A stretch of 64,000 bases of DNA from HTCC5015 sp051747425 (GTDB lineage: Bacteria; Pseudomonadota; Gammaproteobacteria; HTCC5015), in NCBI GenBank assembly GCA_051747425.1, contig JBNJGD010000005.1:1-64000 (forward strand), in the 5' to 3' direction. This document shows, one piece after another, positions 53,535 to 60,871 of the stretch. Below the pieces are notes generated by a model. It worked only from the letters and a program-made list of their open reading frames with translations, had not been told where the DNA came from and ran no database searches. Every line of letters begins with the position of its first letter. The stretch's first letter is position 1. Both the position numbers and the translations under genes were made by a program.

Positions 53535-56206
53535 TTTTCGAATACCCAGCATTTGACGGTTTTAGTGGACTCGAGGCTTTTGCCGAGCTTTGAGCGCACT
53601 GAGCGATTGGCATCGACAAATTTGCGGCTTCGGCTGGCGCGCAGGTGCCGTTTGAGGTCGGCCATGTAGGGGATGCGCAGCTTGAGGTCGGCTGCCCAGG
53701 CCTCGAACTGTCGGAGGTTAATGGCGATGAGCTCGTCGCTGTCGCCGTAGTGATTGAGGGTGGTTTTGTCGTGCAGGCCCTCGATGTAGTCGTAGACCTC
53801 CCAGAAATCCTGCACCACCGGGTGGTCCGCGCTGATGGACTTTTGGCGCTCGATGGCCATGGGGGCGATGAAGTGCCGAGCCGGCTCGATTTCCCCGGGC
53901 TCGAACAAGCCCAGCCCCTTGGGGCCCAGCGCATCGACCAGGCAGAGCAGCTGAGCGTGGTTTTTGGCGATACGGTTGACGCGAATCTCCGGCATTTCTT
54001 CCAGCGCCTCGGCATAGCGGCTGAAATTGTTGCGGAATAGCTCCATGATTTTGTCTTCATGGGTGACGGCCCGGGTGAGGAACTCGCTGGCTTCTTCCGT
54101 GGGGAAGCGCTCAAGAAACTCCGCATGACTGCGCGTCTGCGCGGTTTGCTCTGCCCGGGTGAAGGTGAGGTGCACAATCCGCTGGATAATGGCCTCGCTG
54201 GCGTTTACCGCGGCGTTCTGGCTGATAACGATGGCGCCCCGGAATGGGGGCTCATAGGTGTCGTTGCCACCGTTTTTGACACCCCGGGCGCGGACGCTGC
54301 GGCCGTTGTAGGCCGTTTTGAGCTCGTCCCAGTCGAACTGGCGCTGTTTGGCGCCTTCCTGATCGCGATCGGACTCGATAAGCACGACCGGGAGATTGCT
54401 GACCTGTGCGAAGTTGCGCGAGCGCGCCGGCAGTGTGGCCTTGCTGGGGTCGAAGCCTTCGTAGTCGCTACGGCCGAGCAACTTCCAGAGGAATTCAATG
54501 AGCGTGGATTTGCCAGAGCCCGCCTCGCCGACGATTTCGAGGAAGGGGTACGATTTGTGCTGCTCCCGGATTTGCTCGGCAAACAAGGTGCCGAGCCAAT
54601 AAGCCAGGGCAATGATGCCCTCTTGCCGGAAGGCTCCCAGTAGCGCATCGGCCCATTCCGGACGCCCTTTGCCGGGCTTGCTGTTGATGCTGAGCGGGAC
54701 GCTCTGGCTGAGCGTTTTGATGGCGAGGCTGCCGATTTCGAAGAAGTCTTCATCGTTGTGGCGGTAGACCTTGCCGCCGCTCATGGCGATTTGATCAAAC
54801 ACCCAGGCCTTGTGCTGCTTGCTGTAGCCGACAAAATCGACCGTTGAGACGCGCCGAATGCTGCGGAATTGGTCGGTGAGGTAGGCATCGAGCTGGCCTC
54901 CGGAACCCGTCCAGAGTGAGCGCTGGCTGATATGAAGCAGGCGTTTTTTGAACTCTGGCGCGCTGGCGATTTGCCCGGCTGTAAATGTGCCTTTGACATC
55001 GGAGGCGCCATCTGGGAACTGGACGCGGAAGTAGAACCAGGCCTCGTCGGTGACTTCGTTGCTCATGGAGTAGAGGGCTTGGGGGTAGCAGTCAGCGATT
55101 GGCTGAATGCAGCCTGCGGCCATGAGGGCTGCTTCGCGGATCTCTTCCTCGCTTTTGTCGCCGTGGTCTTCGTCGGCCGAGATTCTGGCCAGCTCTTTTT
55201 GGTATTTTGTGGTGTCGAGCTTCCAGTAGTAGAGGCGGTTCCTGTGCTCGAATGGGAATTCGGTTTTTTCGTTGCGCTGGTACATGAGCACGGCTTTGTC
55301 GCCGGCGCGTTTGGTGATGGCCAGCTCGCCGAGGTAGCGGCTGTAGTCGACATCTTTGCCGGTGAGGCGGCCGGCCTGGTGGGCGTCATTCCAATCGAGC
55401 TCATCGCGGCCGCGCCGGGGGACCAGGGCGGCGCCTGATAGCCAGCCCTCGCGCCGGGCCCGGCTGACGAATTTGCGAATGTACTTGAGCCCGGCCTGGC
55501 CGTTATCAAACGCCCATATGATGCGTGGCAACGGTTCGCCGGCCTTTGTGCATTCACTACGCAGCTGCTCGAGGGCTTTGGCCGGGTAGTTGACGCAGCT
55601 CATGGCCGAGGCGGAGTGGATGCCGTTTTGCTCGAGGGCGATGGTGTTGAATACGCCCTCTGTGATCCAGACCTCTTTGGCGCCGACAAAGCTGACATTG
55701 GGCAGCTGCCACCATAGGCCGGTGTAGGTTTTACCCGGGCTGAAGTTGGCCTTGCGCTGTCCGAAGCGCTCTGGCTTGTCGATGATGCGCTCCCACCAAG
55801 CGCCGTTGCTGAGCGTGAAGCGCACGGTGGCGCTGCCCTGGCCTATTTGGTGGTTGTAGTAATTTTCTTGGGTGTAGCAGCCCTTGAGCGGGCCGATGTC
55901 GAAGCCACGGCCGTACTGCAGGTAGGCATCGGCCACGGGTGTGGGGCTTTTGCTTTTGTGCTCTGTGCTGCCAAAGCGCTCTGACCAGCTGTTGAACAGG
56001 TCTGCGAACAGCTCTTTGGCATGGTATTGGTGGCCACAGTTGTTCTCGCGGCCGCATTTGATCATCCAGGGGGCTTCTGAACTGACAAAGGCGCTGCGCT
56101 TGTGGCAACTGGGGCAGCGGCCTTTCTGCAGGTAGCTGCCGCGCTCGACAAAATCGTATTCGCCAATGAGGCGGGCGACGATATCAGCCCTGAGCGCTTG
56201 ATTCAT
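53531..56206 (-). CDS. Phage primase-helicase (bifunctional)
   Basis: An 891-residue replication protein. Four N-terminal cysteines (C31, C34, C51, C57) form a zinc ribbon as in primases; a Toprim-like region follows (WITEGVFNTIAL, then IIWAFDNGQAGLKYI). The C-terminal half has a helicase/ATPase domain with Walker A GEAGSGKST near residue 560 and SRNFAQVSNLPVVLIESD. The long middle part is specific to this phage group. The start MNQALRAD was chosen; another ATG lies seven codons upstream, and neither has a good ribosome-binding site. Overlap with upstream and downstream genes shows translational coupling. It probably drives theta-type or rolling-type phage replication; there is no P2-type gpA in the window. 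Confidence 0.85.
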   Translation of the reverse strand: MNQALRADIVARLIGEYDFVERGSYLQKGRCPSCHKRSAFVSSEAPWMIKCGRENNCGHQYHAKELFADLFNSWSERFGSTEHKSKSPTPVADAYLQYGRGFDIGPLKGCYTQENYYNHQIGQGSATVRFTLSNGAWWERIIDKPERFGQRKANFSPGKTYTGLWWQLPNVSFVGAKEVWITEGVFNTIALEQNGIHSASAMSCVNYPAKALEQLRSECTKAGEPLPRIIWAFDNGQAGLKYIRKFVSRARREGWLSGAALVPRRGRDELDWNDAHQAGRLTGKDVDYSRYLGELAITKRAGDKAVLMYQRNEKTEFPFEHRNRLYYWKLDTTKYQKELARISADEDHGDKSEEEIREAALMAAGCIQPIADCYPQALYSMSNEVTDEAWFYFRVQFPDGASDVKGTFTAGQIASAPEFKKRLLHISQRSLWTGSGGQLDAYLTDQFRSIRRVSTVDFVGYSKQHKAWVFDQIAMSGGKVYRHNDEDFFEIGSLAIKTLSQSVPLSINSKPGKGRPEWADALLGAFRQEGIIALAYWLGTLFAEQIREQHKSYPFLEIVGEAGSGKSTLIEFLWKLLGRSDYEGFDPSKATLPARSRNFAQVSNLPVVLIESDRDQEGAKQRQFDWDELKTAYNGRSVRARGVKNGGNDTYEPPFRGAIVISQNAAVNASEAIIQRIVHLTFTRAEQTAQTRSHAEFLERFPTEEASEFLTRAVTHEDKIMELFRNNFSRYAEALEEMPEIRVNRIAKNHAQLLCLVDALGPKGLGLFEPGEIEPARHFIAPMAIERQKSISADHPVVQDFWEVYDYIEGLHDKTTLNHYGDSDELIAINLRQFEAWAADLKLRIPYMADLKRHLRASRSRKFVDANRSVRSKLGKSLESTKTVKCWVFEK

Positions 56207-56375
56207 TGTTGTGCCGTTTGCGTGCATTCTTCAGCTCAAATTCGGTTTTGACATAGTCGGCGACCCAGTCGCGAAGGTGCTCGGGGACCTGTTGGAGTCG
56301 CTCCCTTCTTTGCTCGCGCGTGGGTAGGTTGAGTATTTCTTCTGCCCAGTGACGGGGCCTTTTCTCACCTTCCAT
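56184..56375 (-). CDS. Phage protein of unknown function, 63 residues
   Basis: Small, highly charged protein starting MEGEKRPRHWAEEIL with LPTREQRRERLQQVPEHLRDWV, probably helical. Its ATG shares a base with the preceding stop, and its end overlaps the primase-helicase start. The long open frame further upstream is out of register with the gene before it and was rejected. No domain recognised. Confidence 0.65.
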   Translation of the reverse strand: MEGEKRPRHWAEEILNLPTREQRRERLQQVPEHLRDWVADYVKTEFELKNARKRHNNESSAQG

Positions 56376-56728
56376 TACTGCAGCCGGTCTGGTGCCGGGA
56401 AGATGGTTCCGACGCCGACTGGTGACCGGTGCTTGAAAATGTCCGTCAGCGGGATCACAGCTGCGCCTTGCGGGGTTTGTATTACCAGCAGGCGGCTGGT
56501 GCTGAGGTCGATGTCGATCCACTCGCGGCTGTTGCAGCGCTTGGCGTCGGCCTCTGCCAGCTCTCGCCAGGCGGTGAGCTCGGCTTTGGCGAGGGGAATA
56601 TCGAACTTTTTGGCGATTTGGCTCGTTGCCTCACGGACGGCGGCCATGCGGGTCTTTTTTTGCTGGATGCATTGGCGGATACATTCGCCCGCGAAAATCT
56701 TGATTTTGTCGTCTTCGGTGTTGCTCAT
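56375..56728 (-). CDS. Phage protein of unknown function, 117 residues
   Basis: Soluble protein with an N-terminal helical half (IRQCIQQKKTRMAAVREATSQIAKKF) and a C-terminal beta segment (RLLVIQTPQGAAVIPLTDIF). It starts in an ATGA overlap with the Ogr-like gene. The family is not recognised; it is probably a replication accessory or regulatory protein by operon position. Confidence 0.6.
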   Translation of the reverse strand: MSNTEDDKIKIFAGECIRQCIQQKKTRMAAVREATSQIAKKFDIPLAKAELTAWRELAEADAKRCNSREWIDIDLSTSRLLVIQTPQGAAVIPLTDIFKHRSPVGVGTIFPAPDRLQ

Positions 56729-57063
56729 TTAGTAGCTCCTTTGTCTAGCTGGCTCAGAAAATCGAGCTGTTCTTCTTTTGGCAGGTCCTGCAGTGGTGCG
56801 GGCACTGCATTGGGTGAATCGCTGCGGATGTAGCTGCTGCGCGGCAGAGCGATTTCCGGGTTGGGGGCGACTGAGGGGGTGAGCTCTGCCTCGTAGGCGA
56901 CTGAGACGCGGCCACGCCAGCCACACTCGGCGATGTTTTGGCACTCGACGATGCCTTCGCGGTAGAGGCTGCTCAGCTCTCTGCTGTGGCGAACCCGTGC
57001 ACGGTGACCACAGTGCGGGCACTTGAGGCGCAACTTGTTTGAGCTGGAGGTTGCTTCAGTCAT
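56725..57063 (-). CDS. Ogr/Delta-like zinc-finger late-gene activator
   Basis: A 112-residue protein with the Ogr/Delta zinc-finger arrangement: CPHCGHRARVRHSRELS, then CQNIAECGWRGRVSV, giving the CxxC...CxxxxC pattern of this family. In P2 and P4 such proteins activate late promoters for capsid and tail genes. The inner ATG (MTEATSSS) is chosen over one 18 codons upstream because the upstream part overlaps a small membrane protein gene. The C-terminal 50 residues are longer than P2 Ogr. Tail genes D, U and T in this element are its likely targets. Confidence 0.82.
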   Translation of the reverse strand: MTEATSSSNKLRLKCPHCGHRARVRHSRELSSLYREGIVECQNIAECGWRGRVSVAYEAELTPSVAPNPEIALPRSSYIRSDSPNAVPAPLQDLPKEEQLDFLSQLDKGATK

Positions 57064-57178
57064 CCGGATGATCCTTTTGGTTGGCCCGGGCGCTGGTAAT
57101 GACCAGGTGAAGCCCAAGGCCTGCGCCGATTAAGATGCCGATAATCGCAAGGTAGGCGATGCATTCATTCGAGTGCAT
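57056..57178 (-). CDS. Small single-span membrane protein, 40 residues
   Basis: Short frame (MHSNECIAYLAIIGILIGAG...) with one hydrophobic segment, residues about 7-27, and a polar tail ending DHPDD. It begins eight bases after the preceding gene's stop and overlaps the Ogr-like start by 8 bases, so it fits the tiled early operon. Its start region is an almost exact inverted copy of the repressor start region. Function unknown. Confidence 0.6.
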   Translation of the reverse strand: MHSNECIAYLAIIGILIGAGLGLHLVITSARANQKDHPDD

Positions 57179-57186
57179 GTGCCTGC

Positions 57187-57354
57187 CTATTGCGCGATGA
57201 GTTCGTTTTTTTCGACGCCGGTCTGGATGTAGCGCCGGCAGACTGAGGCGATGCTGCGATCTTCCCTTTGGGCGATTTTCTCAATCTTTTCGCGCAGTTC
57301 CGGCGGTACCGTGACCATGATGTGCTTGGGGGAGGTAGTTTTTTGGCCTTTCAT
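57187..57354 (-). CDS. Ribbon-helix-helix DNA-binding protein, 55 residues
   Basis: First gene of the leftward early operon. The pattern KHIMVTVPPELREKIEKIA followed by RSIASVCRRYIQTGVEKN is a CopG/Arc-type ribbon-helix-helix. Its position, divergent from the S24 repressor and first in the lytic-type operon, matches that of Cro-like antagonists in other phages. That role is an inference. Confidence 0.75.
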   Translation of the reverse strand: MKGQKTTSPKHIMVTVPPELREKIEKIAQREDRSIASVCRRYIQTGVEKNELIAQ

Positions 57355-57367
57355 CTATTAAATTCTC

Positions 57368-57396
57368 TTTAAGATTTGAATACGCTTGAATATGAT
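57368..57396 (+). promoter_or_regulatory. Candidate repressor promoter
   Basis: Rightward TTTAAG, 17 bases, TATGAT, ending about 50 bases before the repressor start. The -35 is weak and the -10 is good. It overlaps the 10-bp-spaced TTGAA repeats. Confidence 0.5.
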
Positions 57397-57405
57397 TGAA
57401 ATATG
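57376..57405. promoter_or_regulatory. Three direct repeats TTGAA at 10-bp spacing
   Basis: TTGAATACGC, TTGAATATGA and TTGAAATATG follow each other at exactly one helical turn. They cover the repressor -10 and reach the early promoter -10, as expected for an operator of the ribbon-helix-helix protein or the repressor. Confidence 0.6.
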
Positions 57406-57428
57406 CACCCGTTCGAGTGCATTGTCAA
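57400..57428 (-). promoter_or_regulatory. Early-operon promoter with palindromic operator in the spacer
   Basis: Leftward TTGACA (57423-57428), a 17-base spacer, and CATATT (57400-57405). The spacer is occupied by an imperfect 16-base palindrome GCACCCGTTCGAGTGC (57405-57420), a position at which bound repressor would block RNA polymerase. Confidence 0.65.
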
Positions 57429-57444
57429 CAAGGAGTGCACGCGA

Positions 57445-58137
57445 ATGAATGCATACAAGGGAAATTATTCCGAAAAAGACCTGAAACGCGGGCAGAGGCT
57501 ACGGGCTGAACGCGAACGATTGCATAAAAACCAAGAGGAATTCGGGGCCATTGGCGGCGTAAAGCGCAACGCCCAGGGCGAGTATGAGAAAGGTAAGCCC
57601 TTCACCGTCGAATACATGGAGCGGTTGGACGCCATTGGCGTGGACTGGCGCTATGTGATGCGTGGTGGCGATGTGCTCGAGCTGAAAGAGCCGCAGGCCA
57701 ACTACCAGATTTCAGGTTTTGTTCAGCTGCCGCTTTTTGATGTGCAGGCCGCGGCCGGCCAGGGCCTGCTGGCCCAATCGGAAGACCTGGTGGATTTTCT
57801 AGCCTTTGACCGGGACTGGCTGCGCGGCCAGCTGAAGGCCAACCCCAATGATCTGGTACTGATTGAGGTGGACGGCGACAGCATGACCCCTACCCTCTCG
57901 CCAGGCGACCTGATTATGCTGAACACCACGGACACCAATGTGGTGCGCGATGGCATCTATGTGTTGCTGGTGGACGGTGCCCTGATTGTGAAACGGCTGC
58001 AGTCGCTTCCCGGCGGCAAGCTGAATGTGATCAGTGACAACCAGGCGTTCCCCACTTGGACGATGGAGCGGCAGGAGCTGGGCAGTGAGAGCCAGCGGGT
58101 GATTGGGCGTGTGGTTTGGTCTGGGAGAAGGATGTGA
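57445..58137 (+). CDS. Phage repressor, XRE-type HTH plus S24 peptidase domain
   Basis: A 230-residue CI/LexA-like repressor. The N-terminal 75 residues form a helix-turn-helix (LKRGQRLRAERERLHKNQEEF, ending with VDWRYVMRGG). A linker contains the AAAG self-cleavage site, and the S24 domain has Ser146 (DGDSMTP) and Lys183 (LIVKRLQ), so RecA-stimulated autocleavage and SOS induction are likely. AAGGAG lies nine bases before the chosen ATG; an upstream ATG at 57403 would overlap the operator. The stop codon overlaps the next gene's GTG start (GTGA). Confidence 0.9.
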   Translation: MNAYKGNYSEKDLKRGQRLRAERERLHKNQEEFGAIGGVKRNAQGEYEKGKPFTVEYMERLDAIGVDWRYVMRGGDVLELKEPQANYQISGFVQLPLFDVQAAAGQGLLAQSEDLVDFLAFDRDWLRGQLKANPNDLVLIEVDGDSMTPTLSPGDLIMLNTTDTNVVRDGIYVLLVDGALIVKRLQSLPGGKLNVISDNQAFPTWTMERQELGSESQRVIGRVVWSGRRM

Positions 58138-58895
58138 AATTCTCAAACTCATACGGCGGGGCAATTCCGTCAGACGATCTCACAATTTGGCGCTTTGTCA
58201 GCATTGAAGAGATTTTTTCTATTCTTGTTCGCAGAAGATTGTTTATTAAGCGTGTATTTTTTTTTAGAGACCCCTATGAAGGCTACCGAAGCAAAAAATA
58301 TTACGATTTTTTAAAGCGCCGCATCGAATCTAGTCAAAAGTTACTCATTGATAACTCTGAAGAAGGAATCAAACAAGTACTGGGAAATTTCAAGACCGCT
58401 CAAAAAAATGCTCTAAAAACCCATTATGCCTCGTGCTGGCATGCTAATGAGCATGAGTCTGCTGCCATGTGGGATGCATACTCAAATATAGGTGTCGTTG
58501 TTGCCATTAAGACTAATGTAAAAAATCTTAAAGAAAGCTTACAAGAGAACAGACAAATTTATTCTAATATTGGCATGGTTAAATATATCGACTATGAAAG
58601 CGGGGAGGAGTCTACGAGCATAGCTGAGTCATCAAGCATTTATCAGAAACGCCGCAGTTTTGAGCATGAAAAAGAGTTGAGGCTGACTGTCCTCGATTTA
58701 ATGTCCTCCATATTAGAAGATCATCAACTCTCCATTGGAGCTGAGTTACATGTTTCACCAGAAATCTTGATAGAAGAAATATACCTTCATCCAGATAGTG
58801 AGGATTTTTTTGTTGAAACTATGAAAGAAACATTTAAAAAATTAGGGTACTCAGACATTCAAGTAAGAAAGTCGGCTTTATACCAGCTCAGTTAA
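58134..58895 (+). CDS. DUF2971 family protein, translationally coupled to the repressor
   Basis: A 253-residue soluble protein matching DUF2971: LTIWRFVSIEEIFSILVRRRLFI...DPYEGYRSKKYY near the N-terminus, then YASCWHANEHESAAMWDAYS and RRSFEHEKELRLTV. The family function is unknown. It starts with GTG inside the repressor stop (GTGA), with GGGAG six bases upstream, so it should be expressed in the lysogen. It is clearly more AT-rich than the genes around it, a sign of recent gain. The place, after the repressor gene, is typical for phage genes that act on the host or on other phages. Confidence 0.82.
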   Translation: MKFSNSYGGAIPSDDLTIWRFVSIEEIFSILVRRRLFIKRVFFFRDPYEGYRSKKYYDFLKRRIESSQKLLIDNSEEGIKQVLGNFKTAQKNALKTHYASCWHANEHESAAMWDAYSNIGVVVAIKTNVKNLKESLQENRQIYSNIGMVKYIDYESGEESTSIAESSSIYQKRRSFEHEKELRLTVLDLMSSILEDHQLSIGAELHVSPEILIEEIYLHPDSEDFFVETMKETFKKLGYSDIQVRKSALYQLS

Positions 58896-58950
58896 TCGCC
58901 GATAGAACCCTTTTTGACATAGTTTTTCATTCCCGCATTGAAGCTCCAGT

Positions 58951-58973
58951 TGCCTCAATTGAAAATTGAGGCA
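58951..58973. terminator. Stem-loop between convergent DUF2971 and hicB genes
   Basis: Perfect 10-bp stem TGCCTCAATT / AATTGAGGCA with a GAA loop, about 55 bases after the DUF2971 stop and 33 bases after the hicB stop. It lacks a T tract, so it may be a weak bidirectional terminator or an mRNA-end stabiliser. Confidence 0.45.
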
Positions 58974-59006
58974 TTAGACTTGGGGTTTCGCCATTGCGAG
59001 GGGCAA

Positions 59007-59411
59007 CTAAGCAGGCTTGGTCACTAACTTAAGCGCACCTTCCGCCAAAACGCTAGACCGGGATTTTCCTGATAATTGGGCGTATTGATCGATTTGATTC
59101 AAAACAAATTGCGGAATACTCACATTTATACGCTTAGTTTGACTCGCATATTTTGTAAGATCGACTTCAACAATTGCCCAGGAATGGGCGTCATCAAATT
59201 CTCCAGTTAATTGGAGTTCTTCAATCGTCTTGATATCAGGGATATTTTCCCCGTTCATCACCAAGCCTTCTAAATGAAACTCTATGGCATCTTTAGCCAT
59301 CTCGATCGCTTGGTCATAAGTTTCTCCAGATGAAAAACATCCTGCCAAGTCTGGAACCGTTACACCATATACACTGTTAGCGTCTTTGTGCACTACGATA
59401 GGAACCAACAT
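59007..59411 (-). CDS. hicB: HicB-type antitoxin
   Basis: A 134-residue antitoxin. The N-terminal HicB domain (VPIVVHKDANSVYGVTVPDLAGCF, DQAIEMAKDAIEFHLEGL) neutralises HicA, and the C-terminal ribbon-helix-helix part (RINVSIPQFVLNQIDQYAQ, SRSSVLAEGALKL) binds the operator. It lies downstream of hicA after an unusually long 148-base gap, and convergent to the DUF2971 gene. Prophage addiction or defence module by context. Confidence 0.9.
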   Translation of the reverse strand: MLVPIVVHKDANSVYGVTVPDLAGCFSSGETYDQAIEMAKDAIEFHLEGLVMNGENIPDIKTIEELQLTGEFDDAHSWAIVEVDLTKYASQTKRINVSIPQFVLNQIDQYAQLSGKSRSSVLAEGALKLVTKPA

Positions 59412-59431
59412 TTTTTTACTCTCCTAGCTTA

Positions 59432-59473
59432 TTAAGACTTGTGGCGGTTATAAGTTTTAAAATCTAGTCTTAA
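59432..59473. promoter_or_regulatory. Inverted repeat in the hicA-hicB gap
   Basis: TTAAGACT (59432-59439) and AGTCTTAA (59466-59473), with extra pairing ACTTGT/ACAAGT beside them. Together with the AT-rich gap, it may mark a second promoter or operator for hicB alone. Confidence 0.4.
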
Positions 59474-59559
59474 CAAGTTATACAAAATTAAATTTCAAAT
59501 TTTCTATTTATAAATCTATTTCATGTTTTTTAACCTTCTAGCTTTTTCAAATGTAAAGG

Positions 59560-59742
59560 CTAGTCCAAACCAGCCTGCTTCTTAATCATTTTGACCGTGC
59601 CCACTGGCAAATCTTTAGTTGGGTGAGGTATCGTCACCAAACCACTTTTAAACGGATGTTTTAGTTGATGGTGGCTTCCTCTAACCCTATCTACTTCCCA
59701 TCCGTTATCTTTGAGAATTTTTAGCAGTTTTTTACTATTCAT
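59560..59742 (-). CDS. hicA: HicA-type mRNA interferase toxin
   Basis: A 60-residue toxin with the double-stranded-RNA-binding-like HicA fold: KLLKILKDNGWEVDRVRGSHH, with catalytic His24, then VTIPHPTKDLPVGTVKMIKKQAGL. It cleaves mRNA when HicB is lost. Length and key residues are normal, so it is probably active. A strong promoter with a palindromic operator lies 50 bases upstream. First gene of the pair, as is usual. Confidence 0.92.
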   Translation of the reverse strand: MNSKKLLKILKDNGWEVDRVRGSHHQLKHPFKSGLVTIPHPTKDLPVGTVKMIKKQAGLD

Positions 59743-59793
59743 AAAGGCCTATTAACTCTGTTGATTATTCGACCCCCCCAATTTTATCTCCCT

Positions 59794-59821
59794 ATAATAC
59801 ACACCGTGTGTAACATGTCAA
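59794..59821 (-). promoter_or_regulatory. hicAB promoter with palindromic operator
   Basis: Minus-strand TTGACA (59816-59821), 16 bases, TATTAT (59794-59799). The palindrome TACACAC-C-GTGTGTA (59798-59812) fills the spacer and touches the -10, a typical site for autorepression by the HicB DNA-binding domain. Confidence 0.75.
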
Positions 59822-59826
59822 CTACT

Positions 59827-60813
59827 TTAACTATTTTCAGTAGTAAGTCTAGTATCAAAAGCTTGGCCTGAAAGTGAGTGAGTAACTGTTTTTGCCACCC
59901 AACCCTTGTTACTTACCTCTGATTTAAAGCCAATTACTGCAATTTGCCACTCAACATCGAGCTCGGGGTTTGCCGTGGTGAGCGTGAGCTCGAGCTCATC
60001 ACGGCCGCGCCGGATCCTGTCGAACTCTGCCTGGGCGGCGCTTCGGGCGTATTCCTCGGCCGCGTAGGTGGAGCGCAGGGTTTTGAGGTTGTCGGTTTCG
60101 CCCACGATGACGGTCTGAAGCTTGGCCCCTGCCCTGTCGTTCCACTGCGCTTTCACCCCGGTGTACACATCCCGTTCGGCTCTCTGGTACCGGTGCTGGC
60201 TGGTTTCGGTGCGATCGATGGTGATTGATGGCATGGGCTTGCCGGAGGCGGTTTCGGCCGCGCCTTTTTTGACGAACAGCAGGCGACCGGACTTGACGGT
60301 CGCCGTGGCGTCGTATTGCTGAGCCAGGCGCTGCAGCAGGTTCATGTCGGATTCGTTGGTCTGCTGGGTGTCGGTGCGGCGGATGCCGGCCAGAGCCCGG
60401 CCCACGATGGGCTGGTACCCGTGCTCTCGCGCGATCTCTGTGACGATGTCTTCGAGCGTGGCGTTTTCCCACGAGCGGGATTTTTTGCCGGGCAGCTGCT
60501 CGATGAGGTTGGCACTGCGCGCCCGGATGCTCAGGACATCGGGTGGCCCGGAGTGCTCCGCTTCGTCAACAGTGAATGTGCCCTTCTCTACCAGGGACTT
60601 TCCTGACCAGCCGATGGCCACCGACAGCTCGGCTTTGGTGGGCGGGATGTCGAGTTTGCCGTCAGAGTCGTCGAGCTCGATTGTGAGCTGGTCGGCCTCT
60701 TCGCCGCGCTGAGCCACCAGTGTGAGCCGCAACAGGCGCCCCTGCAGCTTGGCGGTGATGTTCTGGCCATTCACCGCGATCCGGTAGATGGGCTGGCGCT
60801 CAATGGTCTTCAT
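59827..60813 (-). CDS. Phage late control / tail protein D (P2 gpD-like)
   Basis: A 328-residue baseplate hub-type protein of the phage late control gene D family (GPD/VgrG fold). Recognisable parts: RLTLVAQRGEEADQLTIELDD near the N-terminus, GWSGKSLVEKGTFTVDEAEHSGPPDVLSIRARS, and NESDMNLLQRLAQQYDATATV. It follows U, and its ATG overlaps the stop of the alternative U reading frame (ATGA). The end of the gene lies only six bases from the hicAB -35 element. Confidence 0.9.
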   Translation of the reverse strand: MKTIERQPIYRIAVNGQNITAKLQGRLLRLTLVAQRGEEADQLTIELDDSDGKLDIPPTKAELSVAIGWSGKSLVEKGTFTVDEAEHSGPPDVLSIRARSANLIEQLPGKKSRSWENATLEDIVTEIAREHGYQPIVGRALAGIRRTDTQQTNESDMNLLQRLAQQYDATATVKSGRLLFVKKGAAETASGKPMPSITIDRTETSQHRYQRAERDVYTGVKAQWNDRAGAKLQTVIVGETDNLKTLRSTYAAEEYARSAAQAEFDRIRRGRDELELTLTTANPELDVEWQIAVIGFKSEVSNKGWVAKTVTHSLSGQAFDTRLTTENS

Positions 60814-60871
60814 AGGCCGGGGATGCGCGTGGCGCTGCTGATACCGTCGCTGAGCGCACTACGGGCTTTGT

